From NCBI GenBank assembly GCA_020161935.1, contig JAIUNI010000001.1, positions 620,001-684,000 on the forward strand: 64,000 nt of DNA, written 5' to 3'. Below, piece by piece: positions 51,612-61,469 of this stretch (positions within the stretch are counted from its first letter, which is position 1; each line of letters starts with the position of its first letter). The notes under the pieces are model-generated. The model saw only the letters and a program-made list of their open reading frames with translations. It had not been told where the DNA came from and did not search any database. A program made the translations under genes and the position numbers. Source of the stretch: Chloroflexota bacterium (GTDB taxonomy: Bacteria > Chloroflexota > Anaerolineae > Aggregatilineales > Phototrophicaceae).

Positions 51612-53243
51612 CTACATTAAATAGGCTATATTGGGCGCGGTTTTGACCAAGCCTTTGGGGTCGAGCGTGACGTTGACGCAGGCGGGTTGGCCGCTGGCGA
51701 AAGCGCGTTCAAGGGCGGGGCGGATATTAGCAGGGTCTTCCACCCCTTCACCGTGACCGCCCATCGCTTCCACAATTTTGTCGTAGCGTGTGGGGGCGAG
51801 GGATGTGGCGATTGCGCGTTCCTCGCCCAACATTTGCTCTTGAATGACGCGGATGTTGCCCCAGCCGGCATCATTGCCGACAATGCTGACGATGGGCAGG
51901 TTGAAGCGGACTGCTGTGTCGAACTCGAAGCCGTTCAGCCCGAATGCGCCGTCACCGTTGATCACCAGCACCTTTTTATGGGGGTACAGGTGCTTGGCAG
52001 CGATGGCGAAGGGAACGCCGACACCGAGGCAACCGAGCGGGCCGGGGTCGAGCCACTGACCGGGGAGCGTGACATCAATCACACGGGCGCAGGCGGTCAC
52101 GATGTCGCCACCATCGCCGATGAGAATGGTATCTTCGTCAATGAAGCTGTTGAGTTCAGCAGCGAAGCGGAAGTGGTTGACGGGCCTGTCATCCAACTTT
52201 TCCCATTTTTCTTGTTCGGCCTCTTTTTTAGCCTCAGCCGCTTGTATCTTTTGCAGCCACTCGTCGTAGCGGATGCCCTGTAAACCCTCGCTTAATGCTT
52301 CCAACACCAGCCGCGCATCCGCCGTGATCGCGACATCGGCCTGACGGTTATGATTGAGCTGCGTGGGGTCATTCTCGATCTGGATGAGTTTAGCCGCTGG
52401 ATTCCAGCCTTCCTGCCCGTACTTGAGGCGGAAGTCGAGCGGCGTGCCGAGCAGGATGACGACATCCGCCTCTCGCAAGGCGCTGCTGCGGGATGACTTG
52501 AAGCAGTTGGGGTGCGTCATGGGCAGGGTGCCGCGTCCCGCGCCGTTGGTGAATACGGGAATACCAGTTTGCTCGGTGAGTTCACGCAGGGCGGTATGAG
52601 CTTCGTCCCAATACACCTGTGTTCCGGCAATGATGATCGGCTTGCTGGCCGCACGTAACAACTCAAACATGCGTGCAACGGCGCTCAGTTCCGGCGCGGC
52701 GTGTTCAATGACCACACTCGCGGGTATCTCCACTGGTTCGACGGCGTTGAACAGCACGTCAAACGGGAGTTCAACAAATACCGGCCCCGGTCGCCCGCTG
52801 AGTGCAATCTCAAAGGCTTCGTGTAACTGCTGAGGGATTTTCCCGGTTTCGGTGATGGTGAAGGCGGACTTGGTGATGTCTTTGAACATATTCAACTGCG
52901 GCATTTCTTGAAGTGCGCCCATGCCTTTGGTTTTGAGTGGTGCCGTGCCGCCAAGCAGCACCAGCGGACTGCGGGCTTCGTAGGCGTTGGCGACACCCGT
53001 GACGGCATCGGTGACACCGGGGCCAGCCGTGACGACCGCTACGCCGATGTTACGGGTGAGCCGCGCGTGAGCATCTGCCGCGTGGGCAGCGGCCTGTTCA
53101 TGGCGGAAGTCGATCACTTTGATGTTGTTGTTCAAGCAGCCGTCGTAAATGCTCATGACATGCCCACCGCAGAGAGTGTAGAGGGTGGTTACGCCCTGCG
53201 CGGCAAGGGTGCGGGCGACGAGTTCTCCGCCGAGTGCGTACAT
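51612..53243 (-). CDS. Thiamine-diphosphate-dependent enzyme (acetolactate synthase / 2-hydroxyacyl-CoA lyase-like)
   Basis: TPP enzyme of 543 residues with the three-domain plan: pyrimidine-binding N-terminus with catalytic Glu49 in DFRHEQAAAHAAD, a central domain, and a C-terminal diphosphate-binding domain with GDGAFGLNGFEFDTAVRF and GNDAGWGNIRV (about 27 residues apart, as the family motif requires). AGPGVTDAVTGVANAYEA is usual for acetolactate synthases, while GALQEMPQL resembles 2-hydroxyacyl-CoA lyases. Start: AAAGGA lies before ATG 53243 (MYALGGELV), so the longer form starting 53282 is disfavoured. It is 60 bases after a YjhG-type dehydratase, so it may decarboxylate or split the 2-keto sugar acid that enzyme makes. 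Reaction unproven. Confidence 0.9.
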   Translation of the reverse strand: MYALGGELVARTLAAQGVTTLYTLCGGHVMSIYDGCLNNNIKVIDFRHEQAAAHAADAHARLTRNIGVAVVTAGPGVTDAVTGVANAYEARSPLVLLGGTAPLKTKGMGALQEMPQLNMFKDITKSAFTITETGKIPQQLHEAFEIALSGRPGPVFVELPFDVLFNAVEPVEIPASVVIEHAAPELSAVARMFELLRAASKPIIIAGTQVYWDEAHTALRELTEQTGIPVFTNGAGRGTLPMTHPNCFKSSRSSALREADVVILLGTPLDFRLKYGQEGWNPAAKLIQIENDPTQLNHNRQADVAITADARLVLEALSEGLQGIRYDEWLQKIQAAEAKKEAEQEKWEKLDDRPVNHFRFAAELNSFIDEDTILIGDGGDIVTACARVIDVTLPGQWLDPGPLGCLGVGVPFAIAAKHLYPHKKVLVINGDGAFGLNGFEFDTAVRFNLPIVSIVGNDAGWGNIRVIQEQMLGEERAIATSLAPTRYDKIVEAMGGHGEGVEDPANIRPALERAFASGQPACVNVTLDPKGLVKTAPNIAYLM

Positions 53244-53302
53244 AGTGAGTTGTCCTTTGCTAACAGGGCATGTCAGCGCCATGCCCTACGATGTTGTCCT
53301 GA

Positions 53303-55315
53303 TTACGCGCTTACTTGTGTCTCACTGGCAAGCACCTGCATACCCGCTTTGAGCGCGGCAATAATTTTATCGGTATCGTAGACGCAGCCTGCCCATGTGC
53401 CGCCGCTGACTTCCTGCAAGGCTGCCCATAGTCGGGTGTCGTCGGGTAGATGTGGGTGAACGTGCAAATCAGGATGCATATCACGGGCGGCGATTACGAG
53501 CGCGGCTTCATCAGGTGTCAGGTCGCGGTCAGATGTGCCGACAAGCTGGATCGAGCCGGTGAGGTTATTGCGGTCGAGGATGATTTCAATCAGGTCGTTA
53601 TCGCGTACTTTGCCGATTGGCCCACCTGCCAGCGCTTCCGGCCCGACATGCCCGACACACGCGCCCGTTGAGAAGCCGGAGAAGCGCCCATCGGTGAGCA
53701 GCGCGACGTGCTTACCCCAATCGAGGTATTTGAGCGCGGAGGTGATCTGTGCGGTTTCGACCATGCCGGTGCCGAGCGGGCCGAGGCCGATCATCACCAT
53801 CACGTCGCCGGGTTGGACGACACCGGTTTTGACGGCTTTAATAGCGGCACGTTCGGAGGTGAAAACCTTAGCCCGCCCGCGCTGGCGATACACTTGATCC
53901 TCGCCGATGACGGTCGGGTCAATCGAAGTGGCTTTGATGACCGAACCCTGCGGTGCTATGTTACCTGTGGGGAAGATGACGGTGCTGGTCAGCCCTTCGG
54001 AACGGGCTTTGTCTGCATCCATAATGGCGAGATCGGGGTCAACATGGTCACGGTCGCGCAGCAGTTGGCGAACCGCCTGCCGCCGTTCGCTGTGTTTCCA
54101 CCAGTCGAGTACTGCGCCGAGTTTTTCACCCGTGACGGTGAGCGCGTCGGTATTCAGCAAACCCATGTCGCGCAGATGAAGCATGACTTCTGGCACACCA
54201 CCCGCCATGAACACCTGCACGGTGGGGAAGAAACGCGGGCCGTTGGGCAACGCATCCACGAGGCGCGGGGTGCTGCGGTTGATGCGGTTCCAATCCTCAA
54301 CGGTGGGCGGTTTCAGTCCGGCTTGCTGGACGATGGCGGGAATGTGCAGCAGGAGGTTGGTCGAGCCGCCGAACGCCGCGTGAACGAGCATCGTGTTTTC
54401 CAGCGACGCGGGGGTGATAATGCGTGAGAGCGGGATGTCGTTGGCTTTGAGGCGCAGGAGGGCGAGGGCTGAACGCCGCGCCATATCCAGCCAGATGGGT
54501 TCGCCGGACGGACTGAGCGCGCTGTGGGGCAGAGTGAGGCCGAAGCCTTCCGCTACGACCTGCGCGGTTGCCGCCGTGCCGAGGAATTGGCAGCCGCCGC
54601 CGCTGGAGCCACAGGCTTTGCAGCCCATCTCCTGTGCATATTCGAGGGTGATTTGCCCCTGTGTGAAGCGTGCGCCGATGGTTTGGATTTTACCCGCGTC
54701 CTCCGCGCCTTCGGTGGGCAGGGTTACGCCGCCGGGGACGATAATGCCGGGGAGGTCAGTGCAGCCCGCCAGTGCCAGCATGACCGCCGGCAGCCCTTTG
54801 TCGCAGGTGCCGATGCCCATAACCCCATCGCGGGTTGGCAGTGAGCGCACCAAGCGGCGGATGACCATCGCCGCGTCGTTGCGGTAGGGGAGGCTGTCCA
54901 TCATGCCTTCCGTACCCTGTGAGCGCCCGTCGCAGGGGTCGGTGCAGTAGGCGGCGAAGGGGACGCTACCCTGTTCGCGCAGGGTTTCGGCGGCGGCTTG
55001 TACTAATAAGCTGACTTCCCAGTGACCCGTGTGGTAGCCGAGGGCGACCGCCGAGCCATCCGGTGCGCGTAGGCCGCCGTGGGTGCTGACGATCAAGTAT
55101 TGCTCGTTGTTGACTTCTTCAGGGTTCCAACCCATCGCCACATTCTGGGTGAGGCCGAACAAATTGCCGCTTGGTTCGTTGAGCAGCATGTCCTCCGTCA
55201 GCGGCAGCTTGCCTTCGCGCCCATGACCGGAGGTGCGGGTGTCCGCGACCAGATCGGCAGAACCGAGGATGGATTCAAAGGTAGGTGAAGAAGCTGATTT
55301 AGGCATGAAATTCAC
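53303..55315 (-). CDS. YjhG/YagF-type D-xylonate (sugar acid) dehydratase
   Basis: IlvD/EDD-family dehydratase of 670 residues, the long YjhG/YagF form. Iron-sulfur ligand regions [29 protein letters not shown] and [16 protein letters not shown] are intact; [17 protein letters not shown] and [20 protein letters not shown] are signature segments. The match to E. coli YjhG-like enzymes runs along most of the chain. Reaction in the family: dehydration of D-xylonate or a related aldonate to a 2-keto-3-deoxy acid. Start GTG 55315 or ATG 55306; neither has a good ribosome site. It is followed by a TPP enzyme rather than the aldolase found beside YjhG in E. coli. Confidence 0.93.
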   Translation of the reverse strand: MNFMPKSASSPTFESILGSADLVADTRTSGHGREGKLPLTEDMLLNEPSGNLFGLTQNVAMGWNPEEVNNEQYLIVSTHGGLRAPDGSAVALGYHTGHWEVSLLVQAAAETLREQGSVPFAAYCTDPCDGRSQGTEGMMDSLPYRNDAAMVIRRLVRSLPTRDGVMGIGTCDKGLPAVMLALAGCTDLPGIIVPGGVTLPTEGAEDAGKIQTIGARFTQGQITLEYAQEMGCKACGSSGGGCQFLGTAATAQVVAEGFGLTLPHSALSPSGEPIWLDMARRSALALLRLKANDIPLSRIITPASLENTMLVHAAFGGSTNLLLHIPAIVQQAGLKPPTVEDWNRINRSTPRLVDALPNGPRFFPTVQVFMAGGVPEVMLHLRDMGLLNTDALTVTGEKLGAVLDWWKHSERRQAVRQLLRDRDHVDPDLAIMDADKARSEGLTSTVIFPTGNIAPQGSVIKATSIDPTVIGEDQVYRQRGRAKVFTSERAAIKAVKTGVVQPGDVMVMIGLGPLGTGMVETAQITSALKYLDWGKHVALLTDGRFSGFSTGACVGHVGPEALAGGPIGKVRDNDLIEIILDRNNLTGSIQLVGTSDRDLTPDEAALVIAARDMHPDLHVHPHLPDDTRLWAALQEVSGGTWAGCVYDTDKIIAALKAGMQVLASETQVSA

Positions 55316-55340
55316 TTTTTTGTGGCTGAGATTGTCCCTG

Positions 55341-55370
55341 TATAATATCCCCTTGTCGAATAAGGAGCAA
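55341..55370. promoter_or_regulatory. Overlapping divergent promoters of the dehydratase and SDR genes
   Basis: Minus strand: TTGCTC (55370-55365), 17-bp spacer, TATTAT (55347-55342), reading into the dehydratase gene. Plus strand: TATAAT at 55341-55346, same bases, reading into the SDR gene; its -35 is poor. The two -10 boxes share six of seven bases, so only one could be occupied at a time. Confidence 0.5.
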
Positions 55371-55378
55371 TTATACTG

Positions 55379-56173
55379 ATGACGAATGGTTTATTTGAAA
55401 AACAAGTAGCGATTGTTACCGGAGCAGGTGTCGGGATTGGTTATGCGATTGCCGAGCAGTTGGCGCTGGGCGGCGCGTCGGTGCTGTTGAACGATGTCGA
55501 TGCACACGTCGCGGGGGAAGCGGCGGGGCAGATTCAAGCAGCGGGTGGTATATGTGAAGCCTTCGCAGGTGATGTGTCCAACTTAGATACAGTACAGGCG
55601 ATGGTGGATGCAGCGGTCGCGCGTTATGGTCGGCTCGATATGCTGGTGTGCAACGCTGGATTAACGGTATGGGGCGACTTCTTTGCCTATACGCCGGATA
55701 TGTTTGACCGTGTGGTATCACTCAATTTGCGTGGTACTTATTTTTTGACGCAAGCGGCGGCGCGGCAAATGCGGGCGCAGGGAGATGGCGGACGCATTCT
55801 GTTTATGTCCTCGGTGACAGGGCATCAGGCTGTGCCGTATCTGTCGGTATACAGCATGTCGAAGGCGGGGCTGGAGATGCTGGCGAAGAACTTGGTGATT
55901 GAACTCTCGCCATACCACGTCACGGTTAACTGCATCGCGCCGGGGGCGACTACCACGCCGCGCAATCTGTCTGATGACCCGAACTACGATGCGGTTTGGG
56001 GCAGGGTTACGCCTACGGGTAAGGTGAGTAAGCCGCTCGACATGGCACAAGCAGCGCTGTTTTTCCTCTCGCCCGCCGCGTCACAAGTTACAGGGCAAAC
56101 GTTGGTGGTGGATGGTGGTTGGAGCGCGATTAGCCCATCACCCTCATTGGATTTTGTCGAGAAACCGGAGTAA
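55379..56173 (+). CDS. Short-chain dehydrogenase/reductase (SDR)
   Basis: Classical NAD(P)-dependent SDR, 264 residues. Cofactor motif TGAGVGIG near residue 15-22, NAG motif CNAGLTVWG, catalytic Ser in MSSVTG and Tyr/Lys in [17 protein letters not shown] and VDGGW complete the fold. Asp at the end of the second strand (NDVD) suggests NAD preference. AAGGAG lies 11 bases before ATG 55379. Divergent from the sugar-acid dehydratase; may reduce or oxidise a sugar or its breakdown product. Confidence 0.93.
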   Translation: MTNGLFEKQVAIVTGAGVGIGYAIAEQLALGGASVLLNDVDAHVAGEAAGQIQAAGGICEAFAGDVSNLDTVQAMVDAAVARYGRLDMLVCNAGLTVWGDFFAYTPDMFDRVVSLNLRGTYFLTQAAARQMRAQGDGGRILFMSSVTGHQAVPYLSVYSMSKAGLEMLAKNLVIELSPYHVTVNCIAPGATTTPRNLSDDPNYDAVWGRVTPTGKVSKPLDMAQAALFFLSPAASQVTGQTLVVDGGWSAISPSPSLDFVEKPE

Positions 56174-56222
56174 TTGACCCCTAACCCCAACCCTTCCCCC
56201 GTAAACGAGGGAAGGGAGTCAA
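56174..56222. repeat. C/G-rich convergent-junction hairpin 2
   Basis: CCCTTCCCCC (56191-56200) pairs with GAGGGAAGGG (56207-56216), one mismatch, 6-base loop, with an outer TTGAC / GTCAA stem. Between convergent SDR and M20 genes; same family as 51543 and 63229. Confidence 0.65.
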
Positions 56223-56233
56223 TCAAATCAGAA

Positions 56234-57418
56234 TTAGGCTTTGGATTTGAGGAGCTGCGCGGCGGCTTCGGCTAGAATTGCCGCACCGATAGCGAAGGAT
56301 GACTCATCGAGGTCGAAGATTGGGCTGTGATGGGGGCGGTTGACCTCATCAAACTTCGCGCCGAGACTGAACATCGCGCCCGGTGCTTTGCGCGTCATGT
56401 AGGCGAAATCTTCCGCGCCCATGCCGGGTTCTTCAGGGTATAACCCGTCTTCGCCGAGCATCGAAACGCCGATACTGCGGATGAGCTGTGCAACTTCCGC
56501 GTCGTTATGCTGCGACGGGTAGCTTTTGATGATTTCCAGCTTATAGTCGCCGCCAAAGGCTTGCGTGACCTTAAAGGCTTGCTCAAGCTCTGCCCAAAGC
56601 TGCTCGCGGGTATCGTCATCGTAGCTGCGGATGGTGCCGTTAAGCGTAATTTCATCAGGGATGACATTGTTGGCTGAACCTCCGTGTACCGCACCAATCG
56701 AGATGACGGCAGGGCGCACGGGGTTGATGCGGCGGGCGCGGATGCCGTGAATGGCGTTGATGACCTGCGCGAGGATGAACACCGGATCGACCCCTTGATG
56801 CGGGTACGCGCCGTGGCAGCCTTCACCGATAATGGTAGCGTTGAATGAGTCGACCGAAGCCGAGTTGGGGCCAGTCGCCACCCGAATTTGCCCCGCTGGA
56901 ATGTTGCTGTTGACATGCAGCGCAATCACCGCGTCCAGTTCTTCCAACGCGCCTTCTTCGATCATGCGTACCGCGCCGCTTTTGTGATCGCTGTCCTCAT
57001 CTTCTTCGGACGGTTGGAACAACAGGCGGATTTCACCCGCTGGACGGTCTTCCATATTGTTGAGCAAACGGGCGACACCGAGCAGAATTGCGGTGTGTGC
57101 ATCGTGACCGCAGGCGTGCATGACCCCCGGTGTTTGCGACTTGTACACCACATCGTTCATCTCTTGCAGGGGCAGCGCGTCCATGTCGGCGCGGATGCCA
57201 ATGGCAGGGCGACCCTCACCGATACGCGCGACCACACCCGTTTTGCCCACGCCTGTTTCGACTTCCAGCCCCATCTCGCGCAAGGTGTCGGCGACGAGGT
57301 TGGCGGTGCGGAACTCTTGAAAGCTGAGTTCAGGGTGCATATGAATGTCACGCCGCCATTCGATCAGCGTGTCTTCCATATCACGGGCGCGTTCGAGCAT
57401 CGGTGAGGCGGTGGTCAT
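56234..57418 (-). CDS. M20-family amidohydrolase (N-acyl amino acid hydrolase-like)
   Basis: Zinc-type hydrolase of about 394 residues. Metal ligands appear in MHACGHDAHTA (Cys-His-His type), FQPSEED, HVNSNIPAG and EEPGMGAEDFAY; the lid domain lies between. This pattern (Cys-Gly-His-Asp-Ala-His) marks the aminoacylase/IAA-amino acid hydrolase branch, which cleaves N-acyl amino acids. Start: AGGAGT precedes ATG 57418 (MTTASPML) by 6 bases. A short acidic insert (DEDSDHKSG) follows the Glu-Glu pair. It follows an S9 peptidase gene by 4 bases, so both belong to one peptide or amide breakdown operon. Confidence 0.93.
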   Translation of the reverse strand: MTTASPMLERARDMEDTLIEWRRDIHMHPELSFQEFRTANLVADTLREMGLEVETGVGKTGVVARIGEGRPAIGIRADMDALPLQEMNDVVYKSQTPGVMHACGHDAHTAILLGVARLLNNMEDRPAGEIRLLFQPSEEDEDSDHKSGAVRMIEEGALEELDAVIALHVNSNIPAGQIRVATGPNSASVDSFNATIIGEGCHGAYPHQGVDPVFILAQVINAIHGIRARRINPVRPAVISIGAVHGGSANNVIPDEITLNGTIRSYDDDTREQLWAELEQAFKVTQAFGGDYKLEIIKSYPSQHNDAEVAQLIRSIGVSMLGEDGLYPEEPGMGAEDFAYMTRKAPGAMFSLGAKFDEVNRPHHSPIFDLDESSFAIGAAILAEAAAQLLKSKA

Positions 57419-57422
57419 GGCG

Positions 57423-59477
57423 TTACTCCTGTTTCTGTTGGGCTTTTGGGGGATAGCAGTAGGTATCAAACCAGTTGATGATGTGTGTCAGACTGCTGAT
57501 GCGGTGTTCCGGTTCGCCGGTGCGGGTCATGTCGTGGCCTTCACGCGGGAAGCGGATGAGTTTGACCGTGCCGCCCGTGCGCCGGATGTAGGTGTACATC
57601 TGCTCGCCTTCAGAGATCGGTACACGGAAGTCGTTCTCGCTGTGCAAGAGCAGCATCGGCGTTTTGATCTTGTGGGCGTGTGCCAGCGGTGAGTTTTCCC
57701 ACAGGAAGGCTGCGTCTTCCCACGGCTCGACACCCATCTCGTTCGAGGTAAAGCTAACGATGTCGGTCGTGCCGCTGAACGACAGCATGTTGTAAACACC
57801 GCGCAGCGCCGCAGCCGTGATAAAGCGATTGGTGTGGCTGGTGATCCATGTGGTCATGAAGCCGCCGTACGAGCCGCCGGTGATCGCCAGCCGTTCGGTA
57901 TCGACGAAGCCTTTGGCGATGATCGTATCGACACCCGCCATGATGTCATCCATCGCCACCGGCCCCCATGCGCCGTGCAGCGACATCTGGAATGCCTCAC
58001 CGTAGCCATCAGAGCCGCGCGGATTGCAGAAGAAGGCGATGTACCCGCGTGCGGCATGGAACTGCCATTCGTGCCACATTGACTTGAAGGTTGATCCCCA
58101 CATGACGTGCGGCCCACCGTGAATATTGAGGGCGAGGGGGTACTGCTTGCCGTGTTCGTACCCAACGGGCAGCACATACCAACCTTGAATCTCGACCCCT
58201 GAAGGCGATTTCCAACGGATTTCGTGGAAGGGCTGCACGGTGACACTTTCTAAGAACTTCTGATTGACGGTCGTCATCTGCGCGGGTTCGTCGATGCTTG
58301 ACCCCTGCCAATAGAGTTCGCCGGGATCGGCTTCGGTGCTGGCGGTGAAGGCGATGCCCGCTTCGGGGTGAACATCGAATGCGTCCACATCCATCTCGCG
58401 CGTAATCAACGGCTCAATCTCGGCATTCAAGCTGGCGCGGTAGAGTTCCACATGCCCCCAACTGCCGACATTGAACAGTACGCCTTGACTATCGGGAGAC
58501 CACTTAAAGTCGAGCACGTTGCGGTCAAGCGGCAGGCTGATGTCCCGAATGTCGCCGCCTCCAAGGGGCATCAGGGCGAGGCGATTATAGCGTTCACTGA
58601 GTTGTTCGCGCGGCAGCCGCCCGAAGGCAATCCACTGCCCATCCGGCGAGACGCTGGGCGCGAAGCTGCTGTAGTCGTTTTCAGTGAGCTGTTCGTGTGT
58701 GCCATCCTCGACGCGGATGCGGAACAGCACGCTCCAGCGCCACGGCTCATCAGTCGCGGGGTCGCTCATCCGCGCGGTCAAAATGTACTGTCCGTCCGGT
58801 GACCACTGCGGTGGGTTGTGGTCGGCGTTTACGTCCGTCAGGCGGCGCGGCTTGGCCTCTTCTTTAGGCAGCCCTTCGGCAACCGGTGCGACATATACCT
58901 GTGTGAAGTTGTCGCTCAGGAAGGCGGTTCCGGTGCGGTAGGGGATGCGCTCGACAATGCGCGGGTCCCAACGTTTGGTTTCTTCGAGGTCTTTGCGCTC
59001 TTTGCGGTGCTTGCCTTCGAGCTTATCCTGTGGTTTGGGGTCTTCAATATTTTTGGCTTCGCGTTCGCGGGCTTCGGCGTTCATCCCTGCGAGGAAAGCG
59101 ATTCGAGTGCTGTCCGGTGACCATGCTGGATTATTCGCGCCGTTGGGTAAGCTGGTGAAGGCGCGGGGTTCGCCACCGGGGGCTGTGATCGGCATCAGGT
59201 AGATTTGCGGCTTTTCGTCGCGGCCAGAGGTGAATGCCAGCCACTTGCCGTCTGGACTCCAGCGCGGTTGGCTGTCCTTGCCGCTGCGGGTGAGTTGGAA
59301 GGGGCTGCCGCCTTCGGTTGATACGAGCCAGATATTCCGTTTGTAGCCGTTGTCCATCTTGTCGGTCGTGACCTGCACGAAAGCGATCCAGCGTCCGTCG
59401 GGGCTGATGCGCGGATCTTCGACGGATGTCATGCGGTAAACATCTTCGGCTGTGATGAGTTGCTTCTCAGCAGACAA
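57423..59477 (-). CDS. S9 (prolyl oligopeptidase family) peptidase
   Basis: Cytoplasmic 684-residue serine peptidase. Propeller half (about 1-400) with repeated PD40 blades such as EDPRISPDGRWIAFV and NPAWSPDSTRIAFLAG; catalytic half with Ser in GGSYGGFMTTW, Asp in HSENDFRVPIS and His in PREGHDMTRTG. HGGPHVMWG is the oxyanion region. Highly charged loop (REREAKNIEDPKPQDKLEGK) in the propeller is unusual. Same family as the one at 31388 but distinct in sequence. First of two genes, followed by the M20 hydrolase. Confidence 0.95.
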   Translation of the reverse strand: MSAEKQLITAEDVYRMTSVEDPRISPDGRWIAFVQVTTDKMDNGYKRNIWLVSTEGGSPFQLTRSGKDSQPRWSPDGKWLAFTSGRDEKPQIYLMPITAPGGEPRAFTSLPNGANNPAWSPDSTRIAFLAGMNAEAREREAKNIEDPKPQDKLEGKHRKERKDLEETKRWDPRIVERIPYRTGTAFLSDNFTQVYVAPVAEGLPKEEAKPRRLTDVNADHNPPQWSPDGQYILTARMSDPATDEPWRWSVLFRIRVEDGTHEQLTENDYSSFAPSVSPDGQWIAFGRLPREQLSERYNRLALMPLGGGDIRDISLPLDRNVLDFKWSPDSQGVLFNVGSWGHVELYRASLNAEIEPLITREMDVDAFDVHPEAGIAFTASTEADPGELYWQGSSIDEPAQMTTVNQKFLESVTVQPFHEIRWKSPSGVEIQGWYVLPVGYEHGKQYPLALNIHGGPHVMWGSTFKSMWHEWQFHAARGYIAFFCNPRGSDGYGEAFQMSLHGAWGPVAMDDIMAGVDTIIAKGFVDTERLAITGGSYGGFMTTWITSHTNRFITAAALRGVYNMLSFSGTTDIVSFTSNEMGVEPWEDAAFLWENSPLAHAHKIKTPMLLLHSENDFRVPISEGEQMYTYIRRTGGTVKLIRFPREGHDMTRTGEPEHRISSLTHIINWFDTYCYPPKAQQKQE

Positions 59478-59637
59478 TTGTTGCCTCTATTCATGTTTAA
59501 ACAATACGAATTATGGCGCGGATTATACCGTATGCGTCATGACGTGTATACCATATTGGCTTTAATGGGTGTTATATCAGCAAGGGTGTGAGGTACAATC
59601 AGGGTTAATTAGTCTTGTTTTGAAAAGGTGTTATTCA

Positions 59638-60648
59638 ATGACCCAAGAAAATATTGTCCGGGTCGGGTTTATTGGGTGCGGTGGCATGGCACGGCACCAT
59701 ATTGCCAGTATGATCCAGCGGCGCGATACGCAAATTTCGGCGATCTGTGAACCTTCGGCTGATGCGTATGCGGCTGCGGCAAACTTGTTTAAACTTGCGG
59801 GCTTACCTGTTCCGCCGAATGAACCCGATTGGAAAAAGTTCGTCAGCACCTACGCCAAGCAGATGGACGCGGTATTTATCGTTACGCCTCACGCGCTGCA
59901 TTTCGAGCAAGCCAAGTTGTGCATGGAAACCGGCCTCGATGTGCTGCTCGAAAAGCCGATGGTGATGAATGCGCTGGAAGCGACCGCGCTTATCGAAACG
60001 CGCGACCGCACTGGACGGCTGCTGGTGGTGGCGTTTCAAGGCAGCCTCTCGCCGCAGGTACGGGCAGCGGTTGAACTGCTGCGGTCTGGTAAACTGGGCA
60101 GCATCCTCAATATTAACGCGATGTGCTGGCAGAATTGGGGACAACTCACCGTCAACACATGGCGGCAGGAACCGGCGCTTTCCGGCGGTGGTTTCCTGTT
60201 CGATACCGGCGCACATATGCTGAATACTGTGGCTGACCTCGCGGGTGAGGATTTTGTCGAGGTTGCGGCGTGGATGGAAAACGAAAATCATCCGGTTGAT
60301 ATTCGCGCGGTGGCGATGGCGCGGCTGGCCTCCGGCGGGATGGTCACGTTCAATGGCTGTGGCTCGGCGATACCCTCGTGCCATTCAGATATTCGTGTGT
60401 TTTGCAGCAAGGGCATTATCCGCACCGGCATCTGGGGCGAATATCTCGAACTCCAGCGGCACGGGGCGAAGCGCCTGACCAAAGTGAAAGCTGTACAATC
60501 CATGCACGTTTGGGAGCAGTTCCTGAATGTGCGAAGTGGTGTTACCCCCAACCCAAGCCCGCCGGAAGTCGGCTTGCGGATGGCGCGGCTGTGGGATGCG
60601 ATTAAGGCATCCGCTGAACTCAATGGCAATCCTGTCAAGTTATCATAA
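59638..60648 (+). CDS. Gfo/Idh/MocA-family oxidoreductase
   Basis: NAD(P)-dependent sugar-type dehydrogenase of 336 residues. N-terminal Rossmann motif [13 protein letters not shown], then [18 protein letters not shown] and catalytic Lys in [11 protein letters not shown]-terminal domain with a His-containing [15 protein letters not shown] helix. Members act on inositol, glucose-fructose and other polyols. Start ATG 59638, with AAAGGTG about 6 bases before. Operon with a ThuA-like protein 17 bases later, a pairing seen in sugar catabolism clusters, so it may oxidise a sugar moiety such as a trehalose derivative. Confidence 0.92.
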   Translation: MTQENIVRVGFIGCGGMARHHIASMIQRRDTQISAICEPSADAYAAAANLFKLAGLPVPPNEPDWKKFVSTYAKQMDAVFIVTPHALHFEQAKLCMETGLDVLLEKPMVMNALEATALIETRDRTGRLLVVAFQGSLSPQVRAAVELLRSGKLGSILNINAMCWQNWGQLTVNTWRQEPALSGGGFLFDTGAHMLNTVADLAGEDFVEVAAWMENENHPVDIRAVAMARLASGGMVTFNGCGSAIPSCHSDIRVFCSKGIIRTGIWGEYLELQRHGAKRLTKVKAVQSMHVWEQFLNVRSGVTPNPSPPEVGLRMARLWDAIKASAELNGNPVKLS

Positions 60649-60665
60649 CTGCTGAGGAGCATGAA

Positions 60666-61385
60666 ATGACATTGCGTGTAACCGTTTGGAATGAAGCCCG
60701 TCACGAAAAGAAGAATCCCGAAGTGCAGAAAGTTTACCCGAATGGGATGCATAACGTGATCGCCGATGCGTTGAAGGCGTACGGCTTTGACGTTGGTACC
60801 GCGACACTCGATGAGCCGGAACACGGCCTGACCGAAGAAGTGCTGGCAAACACCGACGTGCTGACGTGGTGGGGGCATCTGGCGCACGGCGACGTGGAGG
60901 ATGCGATTGTCGAGCGTGTTCACAAGCGTGTGCTGGAAGGCATGGGCTTGATTGTGCTGCATTCTGGTCACTTCTCGAAGATTTTCAAGAAGCTGATGGG
61001 GACAAGCTGCGACCTCAAGTGGCGTGAAGCCAACGACAATGAACGTATCTGGGTCATTGACCCGTCGCATCCCATCGCCGAAGGGTTGGGGGAGTGCATC
61101 GAGATCGACAGGGAAGAAATGTACGGCGAACACTTCGACATCCCCGCGCCGGATACACTCGTGTTCGTAAGCTGGTTCAAGGGTGGCGAAATCTTCCGCA
61201 GCGGCTGCTGCTACCAGCGCGGTCGTGGCAAGATATTCTACTTCCGCCCCGGCCACGAAACGTACCCGACCTACTACAATGCCGAGGTGCAGCGTGTCAT
61301 TGCGAACGCGGTCAAGTGGGCAGGCTCACCCGCCGGAACCAAGCTGACTTACGGCAACCGTAAGCCCATCGAAAAGCTGGATTAA
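60666..61385 (+). CDS. ThuA-domain protein (trehalose utilisation-like)
   Basis: Glutamine-amidotransferase-like fold protein of 239 residues. Seen: [23 protein letters not shown] and [11 protein letters not shown], the typical ThuA core, later [14 protein letters not shown]. ThuA is needed for trehalose use in rhizobia but its reaction is not well defined. The preceding Gfo/Idh/MocA gene gives the usual partner. Followed by a terminator that overlaps the promoter of the GH13 gene. Confidence 0.9.
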   Translation: MTLRVTVWNEARHEKKNPEVQKVYPNGMHNVIADALKAYGFDVGTATLDEPEHGLTEEVLANTDVLTWWGHLAHGDVEDAIVERVHKRVLEGMGLIVLHSGHFSKIFKKLMGTSCDLKWREANDNERIWVIDPSHPIAEGLGECIEIDREEMYGEHFDIPAPDTLVFVSWFKGGEIFRSGCCYQRGRGKIFYFRPGHETYPTYYNAEVQRVIANAVKWAGSPAGTKLTYGNRKPIEKLD

Positions 61386-61400
61386 CAGTTGAACAACGAC

Positions 61401-61431
61401 TTGACATAAATCGACCAAAGGCGTTCATAAT
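61401..61431 (+). promoter_or_regulatory. Candidate promoter of the GH13 gene
   Basis: Perfect TTGACA at 61401-61406, 19-bp spacer, CATAAT at 61426-61431. The spacer is longer than ideal. The -10 lies in the loop of the ThuA terminator. Confidence 0.5.
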
Positions 61432-61450
61432 AGTGAGCGCCTTTGTTTTT
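61417..61450 (+). terminator. Terminator after the Gfo-ThuA operon
   Basis: AAAGGCG (61417-61423) pairs with CGCCTTT (61438-61444), 14-base loop, then GTTTTT. It is only 20 bases before the GH13 start codon. Confidence 0.7.
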
Positions 61451-61469
61451 AGATTTATTGGAGGCACTT

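Noticed and set aside
53708..54427. A 239-codon open frame opposite the sugar-acid dehydratase
   Set aside because: His- and Gly-rich composition typical of antisense frames in GC-rich genes; no recognisable domain.
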